Source: Clostridium bornimense (GTDB lineage Bacteria > Bacillota > Clostridia > Clostridiales > Clostridiaceae). From it: a DNA stretch of 64,000 nt. The notes under the pieces are model-generated. The model had not been told where the DNA came from, searched no databases, and worked only from the letters and a program-made list of their open reading frames with translations. Both the position numbers and the translations under genes were made by a program. The stretch lies in assembly GCF_000577895.1 (NCBI RefSeq), contig NZ_HG917869.1:310001-374000 (forward strand). Direction: 5' to 3'. Position 1 is the stretch's first letter. Each line of letters starts with the position of its first letter. Below are positions 48,308-56,578 of this stretch, in pieces.

Positions 48308-48427
48308 TTAATTTTTTTCCCAAGCAATAAGTACAAAGTCTTTACCTGTTTTTTCTTTCATTAACTTTTCTGCATCTGTAATGGCTTCACAGTCCTTTTT
48401 AGTTATATCAGCAATTTTATAGTCCAT
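48308..48427 (-). CDS. Small 39-residue protein of unknown function
   Basis: A short gene with MDYKIADITKKDCEAITDAE, then KLMKEKTGKDFVLIAWEKN. The ribosome site AAGGAGATGATTCT before the ATG is excellent, and the codon use is like that of normal genes. It has no signal or membrane segment and is predicted to be helical, ending in a hydrophobic strand VLIAW. It stands alone between the amidohydrolase gene and the tyrosine T-box. I do not recognise the family; it resembles the small Clostridium proteins with a conserved WEKN end that I have seen without a name. Confidence 0.7.
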   Translation of the reverse strand: MDYKIADITKKDCEAITDAEKLMKEKTGKDFVLIAWEKN

Positions 48428-48486
48428 AGAATCATCTCCTTCTGAAATAGTATGATTAAATATAACTAGTAATATACTTTTTTAGG

Positions 48487-48515
48487 TTGACAAATATTAA
48501 ATCGCAATGTAAAAT
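48487..48515 (+). promoter_or_regulatory. Promoter of the T-box leader
   Basis: TTGACA (48487-48492), 17 bases, TAAAAT (48510-48515). Transcription would begin near 48522, the 5' end expected for the T-box. Confidence 0.75.
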
Positions 48516-48521
48516 TATAAA

Positions 48522-48812
48522 AAATAAGTTAAAGCTTTGAAGAGAAATAGTAAGATTAATAGAGTTTTTAAGAGAGTTGCTGGTTGGTGAGAATCACAAA
48601 ATGAATTAATCTGAATACATCTCTGAGCAGTATCTCCCAAAGATAACAACCAGTAGGCAGATATCGTATCGCACACGTTATAGTGCTAGAGTATAACCCA
48701 AAACTTTATTTGGAGTACTTGAAGAGGTTATTATTGTGAGATAATAATAAATTAAGGTGGTAACACGTAAGTAATGCTTTCGTCCTTTTACAGGATGAAA
48801 GCTTTTTTTTAT
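48522..48812 (+). promoter_or_regulatory. T-box riboswitch with tyrosine specifier
   Basis: Stem I opens with AGAGAGTTG (48572 on) and has the GGTGAGAATCAC hallmark. The specifier loop reads CTGAATACATCTCTGAGC, with TAC (Tyr) at 48616-48618. The antiterminator box AAGGTGGTAACACG lies at 48754-48767. The terminator GCTTTCGTCC/GGATGAAAGC (48776-48802) is followed by a run of T. T-boxes bind uncharged tRNA and let the polymerase pass when the amino acid is short; a Tyr specifier fits the tyrS remnant downstream. All elements appear intact. Confidence 0.9.
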
Positions 48813-48879
48813 ATCTAAACTAGAAAATTGAAGGGCCCTCAATGATTTAGTAAAAATAAAGATTTGGAGGAAGTTATAA

Positions 48880-49083
48880 ATGATTAATATAGATGAAGAA
48901 ATGAAGATAATATTGAAAGGGGTAGATGAAGTAATAGATATTGAGTCTTTAAAAGAAAAACTTAAGAAATCTAAAGAAAATGATAAACCACTGATCGTTA
49001 AATTGGGACTTGATCCTAGTGCACCTGATATACATTTAGGGCATACAGTAGATATGAATTCTTTAATATCATTGGAAAAGTGA
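48880..49083 (+). pseudogene. tyrS: Truncated tyrosyl-tRNA synthetase (first 57 residues plus unrelated tail)
   Basis: 67 codons behind a strong ribosome site (TTGGAGGAAG). The protein starts like TyrS and reaches [18 protein letters not shown], which includes the class I HIGH-type motif (HLGH). It then breaks into [10 protein letters not shown] and a stop. The KMSKS motif, Rossmann fold core and S4 domain are missing, so it cannot charge tRNA. The upstream tyrosine T-box and the downstream terminator are both intact. A functional tyrS must exist elsewhere in the genome. Confidence 0.8.
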
Positions 49084-49091
49084 TTAAATAT

Positions 49092-49119
49092 AAAAAAGAC
49101 TGCTTTAGCAGTCTTTTTT
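49092..49119. terminator. Bidirectional terminator
   Basis: Perfect 12 bp stem AAAAAAGACTGC/GCAGTCTTTTTT with a 4 nt loop, serving the tyrS remnant (+) and the SH3 protein gene (-). Confidence 0.9.
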
Positions 49120-49126
49120 ATGTATA

Positions 49127-49462
49127 TTATATAGCTTGTACATAAGAAGCAACAACATATCCACTAATACCATTATATGTTACTGGTACCCAATTATATT
49201 GTCCAGTATTAAAAGAAGATCCAGTTACAGTTACTATAGTTCCTTTTGCTAATAATCCTAGTCTGGTAGAACTTGTACTTGGGCTTTTTCTTAATGCAAC
49301 CATGTTTTCTGTTATTTTTGCCTTGTAATTTACTGAAGCTTTAGCTGATAGAAGGTTTACATTACTTGCTGGTTTAGAAATAGTTCCAGCATTAGCTATT
49401 GTAACGCCTTCTGTTAAAGTTAGTGTTGAGATCAATGCTAGAATAATAAATCTTTTTTTCAT
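49127..49462 (-). CDS. Secreted protein with one bacterial SH3 (SH3b) domain
   Basis: 111 residues. A signal peptide (MKKRFIILALISTLTLTEGVTIANAG) probably ends near residue 26. A short Ser/Ala/Asn linker leads to one SH3b domain (about 48-111): NMVALRKSPSTSSTRLGLLAKGTIVTV, WVPVTYNGISGYVVASYVQ. Such domains bind cell-wall peptides. No enzymatic domain is present, so it may regulate or anchor to the wall. The start is supported by TAGGAGATGATA. It is a monocistronic gene. Confidence 0.88.
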   Translation of the reverse strand: MKKRFIILALISTLTLTEGVTIANAGTISKPASNVNLLSAKASVNYKAKITENMVALRKSPSTSSTRLGLLAKGTIVTVTGSSFNTGQYNWVPVTYNGISGYVVASYVQAI

Positions 49463-49716
49463 AGTATCATCTCCTAAAATATATTTTGTTTACATTTCAA
49501 ATATACCACAATATTTAAAATATGTAAATAATTACAAGAAATAATTTTAAAATAAATTTCATTATTATTAACTTCATAAAAAATGAGATAATATATACAA
49601 GAAAAAAACACTTTATAATACATCAATTCTAACATAAGAAAATATACAAGAATAAAAGGAAATTAATGTAAAATGTAGAATATGAATTATATATCTTAAA
49701 TAAGGTAGGTGAGAAT

Positions 49717-50253
49717 ATGTATACAGTAGAAGAAATAGCTAATGAACTAGATATTAGTAAGGTTACAATTTATTCTAAACTTAGAAAATTTCCAGATGAA
49801 GTGATTATAAAAAAAGGAAAAAAATATATTACCGATAGATTGTTTGATGTAATTAAAGATGAATTAGATAGTAAAAAAGAAGATAACCCTCATGATATTA
49901 AGGTAAGTATTAATGGCTCTGTAGTAGAAGATATTAATGAAGCTAATGAGATAAGTGAGTTGAATCAAGGACTAATAGAGGCAGTTATTGGACAGCTTAA
50001 TGAAAAAGATATGCAGATAAAAGAGAAAGATAATCAAATTAGAACTTTACAGAAGTTAATAGAAAATAGTCAGATGATTTTAAAGCAGGAGCAAGAAAAA
50101 GATTTAAAAAAGATATCAATGGAGAGTCATTTTGAAGAGTTTGATAAAAAACTTACTGAAATTAAAGAAAAACTAGATCAACGAAGAAAGTTAGAAATAG
50201 AATTGAAGGAGAGGAAAGAGAATAAAAAACTTTGGAATAAAATTTTTAAATAA
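49717..50253 (+). CDS. HTH protein with long coiled coil
   Basis: 178 residues. An N-terminal HTH (YTVEEIANELDISKVTIYSKL, residues 2-22) is followed by an acidic linker. The segment from about 95 to 175 is a strong coiled coil (QLNEKDMQIKEKDNQIRTLQ, EFDKKLTEIKEKLDQRRKLE). The plan is like that of phage or plasmid partition and replication-associated proteins, and of RacA-like chromosome anchoring proteins. No mobile element genes lie nearby. It probably binds DNA as a dimer; its role is open. Confidence 0.75.
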   Translation: MYTVEEIANELDISKVTIYSKLRKFPDEVIIKKGKKYITDRLFDVIKDELDSKKEDNPHDIKVSINGSVVEDINEANEISELNQGLIEAVIGQLNEKDMQIKEKDNQIRTLQKLIENSQMILKQEQEKDLKKISMESHFEEFDKKLTEIKEKLDQRRKLEIELKERKENKKLWNKIFK

Positions 50254-50362
50254 TATGTAGATTTATGATAATTCGCTCTAAGTTAAAATATTATTCTTTT
50301 TGATGTATAATAAATTTAATGTTATTTTTAAAGAATATTTTTTATGAAAGGGGCGAATAAAG

Positions 50363-50833
50363 ATGGCAATTGAAAGAGTAAGGAAGTATTTTGAGAAATT
50401 TGGAATAGAGGAAAGAATACAAGAATTTCAGGTTTCTAGTGCAACAGTACAATTAGCAGCTGAGGCTCTTAATTGTGAGGAAAATAGAATTGCAAAGACA
50501 TTATCTTTTAAAGTAGATGATAATGTAATTCTTATAGTTGCTGCTGGAGATGCAAAGATAGATAATGGGAAATATAAATCAAAATTTCATAAAAAAGCAA
50601 AAATGCTTTCATCTGATGAAGTTCTAGAATTAGTTGGACATGGCGTTGGGGGAGTTTGTCCATTTGGTATCAATGAAGGAATTTCAGTTTATCTTGATAT
50701 ATCGCTAAAGCGATTTGAAACAGTATTTCCAGCTTGTGGTAGTAGTAATAGTGCAATAGAATTAACTATTGAAGAGTTGGAAAAATATTCAGGATATATT
50801 GAGTGGGTGGATGTTTGTAAAGAATGGAATTAA
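50363..50833 (+). CDS. YbaK/EbsC family aminoacyl-tRNA deacylase-like protein
   Basis: 156 residues, a free-standing YbaK/ProX-type editing domain. The conserved AKTLSFKVDDNVILIVAAGDAKIDNGKYK includes the catalytic-lysine region, and the loop GHGVGGVCPFGI is the family's Gly-rich signature. Such proteins hydrolyse mischarged tRNAs (for example Cys- or Ala-tRNA(Pro)) in the cytoplasm. The substrate is not clear by eye. A GAAAGGGGCGAA ribosome site precedes the ATG. Confidence 0.9.
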   Translation: MAIERVRKYFEKFGIEERIQEFQVSSATVQLAAEALNCEENRIAKTLSFKVDDNVILIVAAGDAKIDNGKYKSKFHKKAKMLSSDEVLELVGHGVGGVCPFGINEGISVYLDISLKRFETVFPACGSSNSAIELTIEELEKYSGYIEWVDVCKEWN

Positions 50834-50858
50834 TGATGGTTTTACATATTAAATAATA

Positions 50859-50894
50859 ATAGCATTCTATGATAAATTTATCATAGAATGCTAT
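50859..50894. terminator. Palindromic bidirectional terminator
   Basis: An almost perfect palindrome, with arms ATAGCATTCTATGATAA and TTATCATAGAATGCTAT, between the convergent YbaK-like and signal peptidase genes. Confidence 0.75.
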
Positions 50895-50895
50895 C

Positions 50896-51414
50896 TTATA
50901 CATCTAAATGTGACATAGGAAATACTCTAAAAACTATTTTGCCAACTACATCTTTTTTATAATTAATTACGCCAACTCTGCTATCTCGTGAATCTAATGA
51001 GTGATTTCTATTATCACCCATAACAAAAATTTCATCATCATTTAGTGTAACTTTTATTTCGGGACAATTATTCATCTTATCATCCTCGTTAATATAATTT
51101 TCGATTAATTCATTTCCATTTATGTAGACTTTATTGTCTATTATTTCCACTTTATCACCAGGTTCACCAATGACTCTTTTAACAATAAGTTTATCTTTTC
51201 TTTGTATAATAACAATATCTTTATATTTAGGTTTATGATTTTTGTATGCTATTTTACTCATAACTAATTTATCAGAATCATTTAAAGTATTTTTCATTGA
51301 TTGACCTGACACAGTAACAACTTGGACAAATTGAGAAATGATAATGGAAATTACTAGAGCTATTAATACAATAAATCCCCATTCTTTAATAGACTTTATC
51401 AATTCTTTTTTCAT
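50896..51414 (-). CDS. lepB: Type I signal peptidase
   Basis: 172 residues, the compact Gram-positive form with one membrane helix (about 13-34). The nucleophile Ser39 is in SGQSM, the general-base Lys79 in IVKRVIGEPGD, and GDNRNHSLDSR completes the family boxes C-E. It removes signal peptides from exported proteins on the outer face of the membrane. It is one of two very similar copies, with an HMA-like gene between them (see 51581 and 51847). Confidence 0.95.
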   Translation of the reverse strand: MKKELIKSIKEWGFIVLIALVISIIISQFVQVVTVSGQSMKNTLNDSDKLVMSKIAYKNHKPKYKDIVIIQRKDKLIVKRVIGEPGDKVEIIDNKVYINGNELIENYINEDDKMNNCPEIKVTLNDDEIFVMGDNRNHSLDSRDSRVGVINYKKDVVGKIVFRVFPMSHLDV

Positions 51415-51536
51415 AAAATTCCTTCTTTACATATTAGTTAACTTTTGTTCTAGATAAAATTAAGACATTTTATTTATTTCTAAAAAACTATATAATATAT
51501 TTTAATTATATCAGAATGGTTAAATCTATTCTATAT

Positions 51537-51579
51537 ATTAATAAGAACAGATAGAAATATTCTATCTGTTCTTATTAAT
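51537..51579 (-). terminator. Terminator of the HMA-like gene
   Basis: 20 bp palindromic stem around AAGAACAGATAGAA/TTCTATCTGTTCTT with a 3 nt loop, directly after the stop at 51581. Confidence 0.75.
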
Positions 51580-51580
51580 A

Positions 51581-51784
51581 TTATTCTACGTTATGACCTG
51601 TATTTTCAATACAGCTTATGATTTCTGCTTCAGTTGCTGGTTCATTATAAATCACTTCTACAGTTTCTTTCGCTAGATTAACCCATACTTGATTAACACC
51701 ATCAATATCTTTTAGGGCATTTTTAACTTGTGTTTTCATATTTGAATTTGTTAATCCATTTACAAGATAATGTTCTCGATACAT
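51581..51784 (-). CDS. HMA-like domain protein without the CxxC metal motif
   Basis: 67 residues with the ferredoxin-like beta-alpha-beta-beta-alpha-beta pattern of heavy-metal-associated domains: YLVNGLTNSNMKTQVKNALKD, GVNQVWVNLAKETVEVIYN, AEIISCIENTGHNVE. The position where HMA proteins carry GMTCxxC is LTNSNMKTQV here, so there is no cysteine pair, and copper or zinc transport is not supported. The ribosome site AAGGAGATGT is strong. It may serve as a protein-protein module. Confidence 0.7.
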   Translation of the reverse strand: MYREHYLVNGLTNSNMKTQVKNALKDIDGVNQVWVNLAKETVEVIYNEPATEAEIISCIENTGHNVE

Positions 51785-51846
51785 AATACATCTCCTTATT
51801 AATATTTTATATGAATATTATGTACTATATTTTTATATTTATACTC

Positions 51847-52359
51847 CTAGATTTCCTTAAATGGATATACGCTAAATAGTACTTTACCTATGACGTTCTT
51901 TTTATAATTTATGATACCTATATAACTATCTCTTGAATCTAATGAATGATTTCTATTATCGCCCATAACAAAAATTTCATCATCTTTTAAAGTTACATCT
52001 ATATCACAGGAATTTTCAATTCTCTCTTTAGTATTAATATATTCTTCAACGAGTTCTTGACCATTTATGAAGACTTTATTAGAAGTTATTTTTATATTAT
52101 CTCCCGGAACCCCAATAACTCTTTTTATTATTTTATATCCATTCTTATTAATAATAACAATATCTTTATATTGAGGGGAAGTTTTATTATAAGCTATTTT
52201 ACTAATAATTAATTTATCATTGTTTTTTAATGTACCTTCCATAGATTTACCTGAAACAGTTACTAATTGTGCAAATTGTGAAATTATAATAGATACTAGT
52301 AAAGCTAGTATGGCAGAATTTAAAGAATTTTTTATTTCATATATTATTTTTTTCGTCAT
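51847..52359 (-). CDS. Type I signal peptidase, second copy
   Basis: 170 residues, closely similar to the copy at 50896: one membrane helix, nucleophile Ser39 in SGKSM, base Lys79 in IIKRVIGVPGD, and GDNRNHSLDSR. Both look active. They share the membrane-proximal wording SIIISQF, so they probably arose by local duplication with the HMA-like gene in between. Several clostridia and bacilli carry multiple signal peptidases. Confidence 0.93.
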   Translation of the reverse strand: MTKKIIYEIKNSLNSAILALLVSIIISQFAQLVTVSGKSMEGTLKNNDKLIISKIAYNKTSPQYKDIVIINKNGYKIIKRVIGVPGDNIKITSNKVFINGQELVEEYINTKERIENSCDIDVTLKDDEIFVMGDNRNHSLDSRDSYIGIINYKKNVIGKVLFSVYPFKEI

Positions 52360-52639
52360 ATTTCATCACCATCTTAAAGAAAAATTGTAATATTATTATA
52401 ACATATAATAGAAATCATTTCCATATATATTCTATTTTAACGAAAAAAGTCAAAAAAGATAATATTGTGTAATTATATAGGAATGAAGAAATAGAAATAT
52501 ATATATAAAATGACACAAATATGACATAATTGAGTATTATACTAAATATAGTTTTTATTTGGGATATAATTATATAATAATTTCAGCATAAGATATTATA
52601 AGGCTTAACTTACATAGATTTTAGTAAAGGAGAAATTGT

Positions 52640-54673
52640 ATGAGTAATAAGTTAAGAAAAATAGTGTCACTAACAGTAATATCATTGATATTTGGCACTA
52701 TGCCTGTAGTGGCTGCAGGAAACAATGATACTTCATTGGTACCACCAAGTAATATTCAACAAAATCCTAATAGTGAAAGTTATAGTCATGGATCATCTAC
52801 AATAGTTGAATCACCTGATAATACAGTACCAGAAGACTATACAGTTGATGAATCTATACAAGCAAGCGCGAAGAAGGGAAAGTATTCAAAACTATTTGAT
52901 ACTGAAAAATTACAAGATGTTAATATCACTATTAGCGAAGACAACTGGAATTATATGCTACAAAATGCAATAGACAAACCTAATGTATTAGCTTCATCTA
53001 TTTCAATTGGTGATGAAAAAATTGAAAATGTAGGTATTAAAACAAAGGGGAATTTGACCCTTAATTCTGTATGGGCATCTGATTCTGATAGGTTCAGTTT
53101 TACAGTAAATACTAAAAAGTTTGTCAGTGATCAGAATTTTTATGGATTGGAAAAGTTCAGTTTAAATAATATATATGGGGATGCATCTATGATGAAAGAA
53201 TATCTTTCATATGAGCTAATGACAGAAATGGGAATCCCAACACCATATTATTGTCTCGTGAAGTTGAATGTTAATGGTGAGTTTTGGGGCGTATATATGA
53301 TGGTAGAAAAAGTAGACAAAAGTCTTATGAAGCGTACAACTGGAAATTCTGATGGAGCATTATATACTGCTGAAGCACCTGGTGGAGATTTAATTTATAA
53401 AAGTGATTTAGATAATTTATTAAATTCTGATGGTACATATAACTTTGATTTATCTACATATTCAGATGGTAGTAATCTATTAAGTAACTATACAGGTCTA
53501 TTAGATAATAAAGAATATGGTGCAACTATTAGTGACTATGAAGAAAAAGAGGAAGAGGAAGTACGTACAGATTTAAATAATTTATTTTCTTGGATGAAAA
53601 AATTAAATGAATTAAGTAGTTCTGAAAACCCAAACACAGAAAAATATAAAAAGTCTGTTGAAGAAATTTTAGATGTAGACGAAATTTTGAGATATTTTGC
53701 TGTAAATACATATCTTGTTAATTTAGATAGTTATCAATCTGAAAAAGAACAAAATTATTGTCTCTATGAAGTAGATGGAAAAGTAACAATTATACCTTGG
53801 GATTATAATTATTCTTTTGGTGCATATGGTACAAGCAGTGCATCAGAAATGATAAATTTCTCTATTGATAATCCAGTTATAAATGTAACATTAGCAGAAC
53901 GTCCATTATTGAATGTGCTATTACAAAATGATGAATATCGTGAAGTTTATGAAGGATATCTCGAAGATTGTGCTAAAATAGCATCAATTGGTGGAAAAGT
54001 AAATGGTGTTACTTATGAAAAAGATCATTTTTCAACTGAAATTGATAACTATAAAGATATATTAGAGGAAGCAGTTAAAACTGATCCTACAGCATTTTAT
54101 GATTATGATAGATTTATTTCAGCATGTGATAATTTAAAGAAATTAAATACTCAAAGAGCTACTGCTGTTTTAAATCAGATAAATGATGATTTTTCAGAAG
54201 TATCAAGTGATGGAATAAACTTAAATGAAATTGGTGATAATGTTGGAGGTGCTGGACAAGGAGCACAAGGAAATCCTCCAGGTGAAGGAGGTCCGGGTAA
54301 TCCAGGTGAAGGTAATCCACCAGAATTTCCTGGAGAAGGGGGTACAGGATATGTGCCAGTAAATCCTATTCCAGGTGAATCAGAAGATAGCAATAATCAA
54401 CAAAATGATAGTACTTCAAGTGATAATACTTCTGGTGAAGATACTAATGATTCTACAAATGGAAACAATTCGGATAATAGTAACTCCAATAATGTTACAA
54501 ATACTAATTCTAATGAGACTGTTACTACAGAAGATAATTCTTCGGAAAAAAGCACAGATGATGCAAATGATAGTATAATATCACTTACTAAAACTGGTGG
54601 TATTGGTGTAAAGTTATCAATAATAGTAGGTACAATTTTAACAGGCGTTGGATATTTCATTAGAAGAAGATAG
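52640..54673 (+). CDS. cotH: CotH-like spore-coat kinase family protein, surface-anchored
   Basis: 677 residues. Signal peptide residues 1-28 (PVVAAGN). The CotH atypical kinase fold covers about 85-500: VNITISEDNWNYML, KTKGNLTLNSVW, KEYLSYELMTEMGIPTPYYC, GVYMMVEKVDKSL, and the metal-binding IPWDYNYSFGAYG near 385. A Gly/Pro-rich stretch (about 540-585) and a Ser/Asn/Asp/Thr-rich stalk follow, then a C-terminal membrane helix with RRR (about 655-677). CotH of Bacillus phosphorylates coat proteins; CotH-like proteins of clostridia also occur on the cell surface. The usual VTC-type partner gene is absent. The ribosome site AAAGGAGAAA precedes the ATG. Confidence 0.88.
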   Translation: MSNKLRKIVSLTVISLIFGTMPVVAAGNNDTSLVPPSNIQQNPNSESYSHGSSTIVESPDNTVPEDYTVDESIQASAKKGKYSKLFDTEKLQDVNITISEDNWNYMLQNAIDKPNVLASSISIGDEKIENVGIKTKGNLTLNSVWASDSDRFSFTVNTKKFVSDQNFYGLEKFSLNNIYGDASMMKEYLSYELMTEMGIPTPYYCLVKLNVNGEFWGVYMMVEKVDKSLMKRTTGNSDGALYTAEAPGGDLIYKSDLDNLLNSDGTYNFDLSTYSDGSNLLSNYTGLLDNKEYGATISDYEEKEEEEVRTDLNNLFSWMKKLNELSSSENPNTEKYKKSVEEILDVDEILRYFAVNTYLVNLDSYQSEKEQNYCLYEVDGKVTIIPWDYNYSFGAYGTSSASEMINFSIDNPVINVTLAERPLLNVLLQNDEYREVYEGYLEDCAKIASIGGKVNGVTYEKDHFSTEIDNYKDILEEAVKTDPTAFYDYDRFISACDNLKKLNTQRATAVLNQINDDFSEVSSDGINLNEIGDNVGGAGQGAQGNPPGEGGPGNPGEGNPPEFPGEGGTGYVPVNPIPGESEDSNNQQNDSTSSDNTSGEDTNDSTNGNNSDNSNSNNVTNTNSNETVTTEDNSSEKSTDDANDSIISLTKTGGIGVKLSIIVGTILTGVGYFIRRR

Positions 54674-54730
54674 ATTTCTATTTAAAATACTCAAATAGTA
54701 CTAATAACTAAGTATTATTTATAGGTAAAA

Positions 54731-54757
54731 AGAAATGTAGAATATTATCTACATTTC
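54731..54757. terminator. Hairpin between cotH and the convergent small gene
   Basis: 11 bp stem AGAAATGTAGA/TCTACATTTCT, then TTTTTAAT on the + side. Its right arm forms the last codons of the minus-strand gene. Confidence 0.7.
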
Positions 54758-55047
54758 TTTTTAATACCTTTGTGTAAATATTCTAAGTGGTCTACGTTAA
54801 CACCTTTATCTTTTAACATTGCAATTCTGGTTTCACTTTTAGATATTGCTTCTTTAGCTGCAGAAAAATCTTTTTGCTTTATACAATTACTAGCGTAAGA
54901 TAAAATATAATCTATCTTCAGAACTTCAGAAGCTAAGTCTTCGTTATTATCGTTTACTAAATCTAGCAATAAGCTATATATTTTATTAGAAGTTATCCTC
55001 TTTGCTGAATTCAAGAGATCATTGTTTTTACTTGTTTTTTTCGCCAT
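54745..55047 (-). CDS. Small helical protein of unknown function
   Basis: 100 residues, rich in Lys, Asn and Ser, without signal or membrane segment. The content is helical: LLNSAKRITSNKIYSLLLDL, then SKSETRIAMLKDKG. The last codons overlap a terminator hairpin. The pattern resembles small cytoplasmic helical-bundle proteins next to coat or surface genes. I do not recognise the family. AAAGGAGAAACTTTT precedes the ATG. Confidence 0.65.
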   Translation of the reverse strand: MAKKTSKNNDLLNSAKRITSNKIYSLLLDLVNDNNEDLASEVLKIDYILSYASNCIKQKDFSAAKEAISKSETRIAMLKDKGVNVDHLEYLHKGIKKKCR

Positions 55048-55134
55048 AAAAGTTTCTCCTTTTGTAAGTCTATAATAATATATTATATATGTTATTTTTA
55101 AATATAAAAACTATAGATTGATTTTGAAGAAACC

Positions 55135-55692
55135 TTAATTCTTACGATATACTATACATCCCGCTAATTTGGGATGATCTATAACTACAGAACTCTTTTT
55201 TTCATTTCTTAATAAAAAAAGAATTATTAAATCTCCACATGCACCAGCAGTCATAAATAGGCTAATAGAAAGCAAAATAGAATTATTTAAAATGACAGCT
55301 AGTATATAAGGCAAAGCTCCAGTTATTAAAAATGGTGCAATTACTCCTAGTTTATATCTTTTTATAGGTAATGCTTCATTACAAGTGGAATAGGGTGTTA
55401 AAGATTTTAATTTGAAACCAAAAGCTATACTTTTCCATTTTTCTTCGCAGAAAAAATGCCATACAAATCCATGAATATATTCATGGAGAAATATTCCAAG
55501 GATTATTCCAATAGCTGTTTTAAGATTAATATCTAAGAACAATACTTTTTTATTCCATATAATATTATAGATAATAATATGAATAGTGCAGAAAATCAAT
55601 GTTATAAGCATGCCATAGATATTTAATTTTATAAATGATATTGTTTTATCAATAGGATGATAATTTTCTTTAGTTAACTGATTTAATTTCAT
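55135..55692 (-). CDS. DUF3267 family membrane protein, putative zinc metalloprotease
   Basis: 185 residues with four membrane helices. The second helix carries GIFLHEYIHGFVWHFF, that is HEYIH at 70-74, a HExxH zinc motif inside the membrane, followed later by ALPIKRYKLGVIAPFL and IDHPKLAG. This is the site-2-protease-like DUF3267 group of firmicutes. Roles may include intramembrane cleavage of sigma or anti-sigma regulators; none is shown here. The neighbouring fused sigma gene at 57386 is a possible client (inference). Confidence 0.85.
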   Translation of the reverse strand: MKLNQLTKENYHPIDKTISFIKLNIYGMLITLIFCTIHIIIYNIIWNKKVLFLDINLKTAIGIILGIFLHEYIHGFVWHFFCEEKWKSIAFGFKLKSLTPYSTCNEALPIKRYKLGVIAPFLITGALPYILAVILNNSILLSISLFMTAGACGDLIILFLLRNEKKSSVVIDHPKLAGCIVYRKN

Positions 55693-55831
55693 TAGGTCAC
55701 CTATTCTTCGTCAAATTTATGTAATAATATATCAATAAACAACAGTAAATGATAATATATTACAGGTTATTACAATATTATATCATAATATTGTAATATA
55801 TGTTATTAAATTTAAAAGGTATTTTAGTAAA

Positions 55832-55861
55832 AAAACTCCTCATTTATAAATGAGGAGTTTT
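55832..55861 (-). terminator. Terminator of the Hsp20-like gene
   Basis: Perfect 15 bp palindromic stem AAAACTCCTCATTTA/TAAATGAGGAGTTTT; on the minus strand it is followed by a short T run. Confidence 0.85.
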
Positions 55862-55865
55862 GGGT

Positions 55866-56468
55866 TTATTCTATTGTATAATCATTAATATCGACAATTA
55901 CATTATTATCAGGGGATGATAGTTGTTTTTGTGCCTTTTTTAATGTAATTAATAAGAAATTTCCCTCGAAAGATGCAGTACTATTTGGAATATCTAAATC
56001 TTCTACATCAAATGTTTTGATCAAATCTCCACCAGTTCTCATTACAGTCATCATGCTATTTACTCCATTAGAGTAGGTTTGTCTTTGTGTTATTGTAAGT
56101 ATAACTTTATTAGGAGGAAATTCAATATGAAGATCTCTAAATTCTATTCCTGGTAAATAACCTTGTATTATATAATATTCACCATAATCGTGTAATTGTA
56201 CATCGTAACAATTTTCATCTTCCATTTCATTAATTATTTCGTCCATTTCATCTATTAATTCGCTAATAAAGTCGCTGGATAATATTTGTCCCATGATATT
56301 ATTAATAAGATTACTAAAAGAATTTATATCATTGATAGAGTTTGTATTATTAATTTGCTTACTATTGTAATTGGGATAGTTATTATACCTGTAGTTACAT
56401 TTTCTGTTGTAATTTTGGTTTGTTAGGTTTTGTTGGTTACTCCAGTTGAATGGGAACATTCCAAACAT
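55866..56468 (-). CDS. Hsp20/alpha-crystallin-like protein
   Basis: 200 residues. The first 50 are Asn-, Tyr- and Gln-rich and probably unstructured (QNLTNQNYNRKCNYRYNNYP). A helix-forming acidic stretch (ELIDEMDEIINEMEDEN) leads to an alpha-crystallin domain (about 85-190): YDVQLHDYGEYYIIQGYLPGI, DLHIEFPPNKVILTI, RTFDVEDLDIP-like segment, ASFEGNFLLITLKK. Small heat-shock proteins hold unfolded proteins; some clostridial and bacillar relatives are coat proteins. The long Asn-rich N-terminus is unusual for a heat-shock protein. The start is supported by GGGGAAATA. Confidence 0.85.
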   Translation of the reverse strand: MFGMFPFNWSNQQNLTNQNYNRKCNYRYNNYPNYNSKQINNTNSINDINSFSNLINNIMGQILSSDFISELIDEMDEIINEMEDENCYDVQLHDYGEYYIIQGYLPGIEFRDLHIEFPPNKVILTITQRQTYSNGVNSMMTVMRTGGDLIKTFDVEDLDIPNSTASFEGNFLLITLKKAQKQLSSPDNNVIVDINDYTIE

Positions 56469-56578
56469 ATTATTTCCCCTTTTTAGAAATATTCTATTAT
56501 ATATCTATGTAAAAAAATCAAAAGTTGATACTTATTTAAAGATTTATTTACTGTGTTAAAAAATTTAAAAATATTATC

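Noticed and set aside
54375-54578. Additional frames inside the cotH stalk region
   Set aside because: They come from low-complexity codons of the Ser/Asn/Thr-rich stalk and have no starts with ribosome sites.
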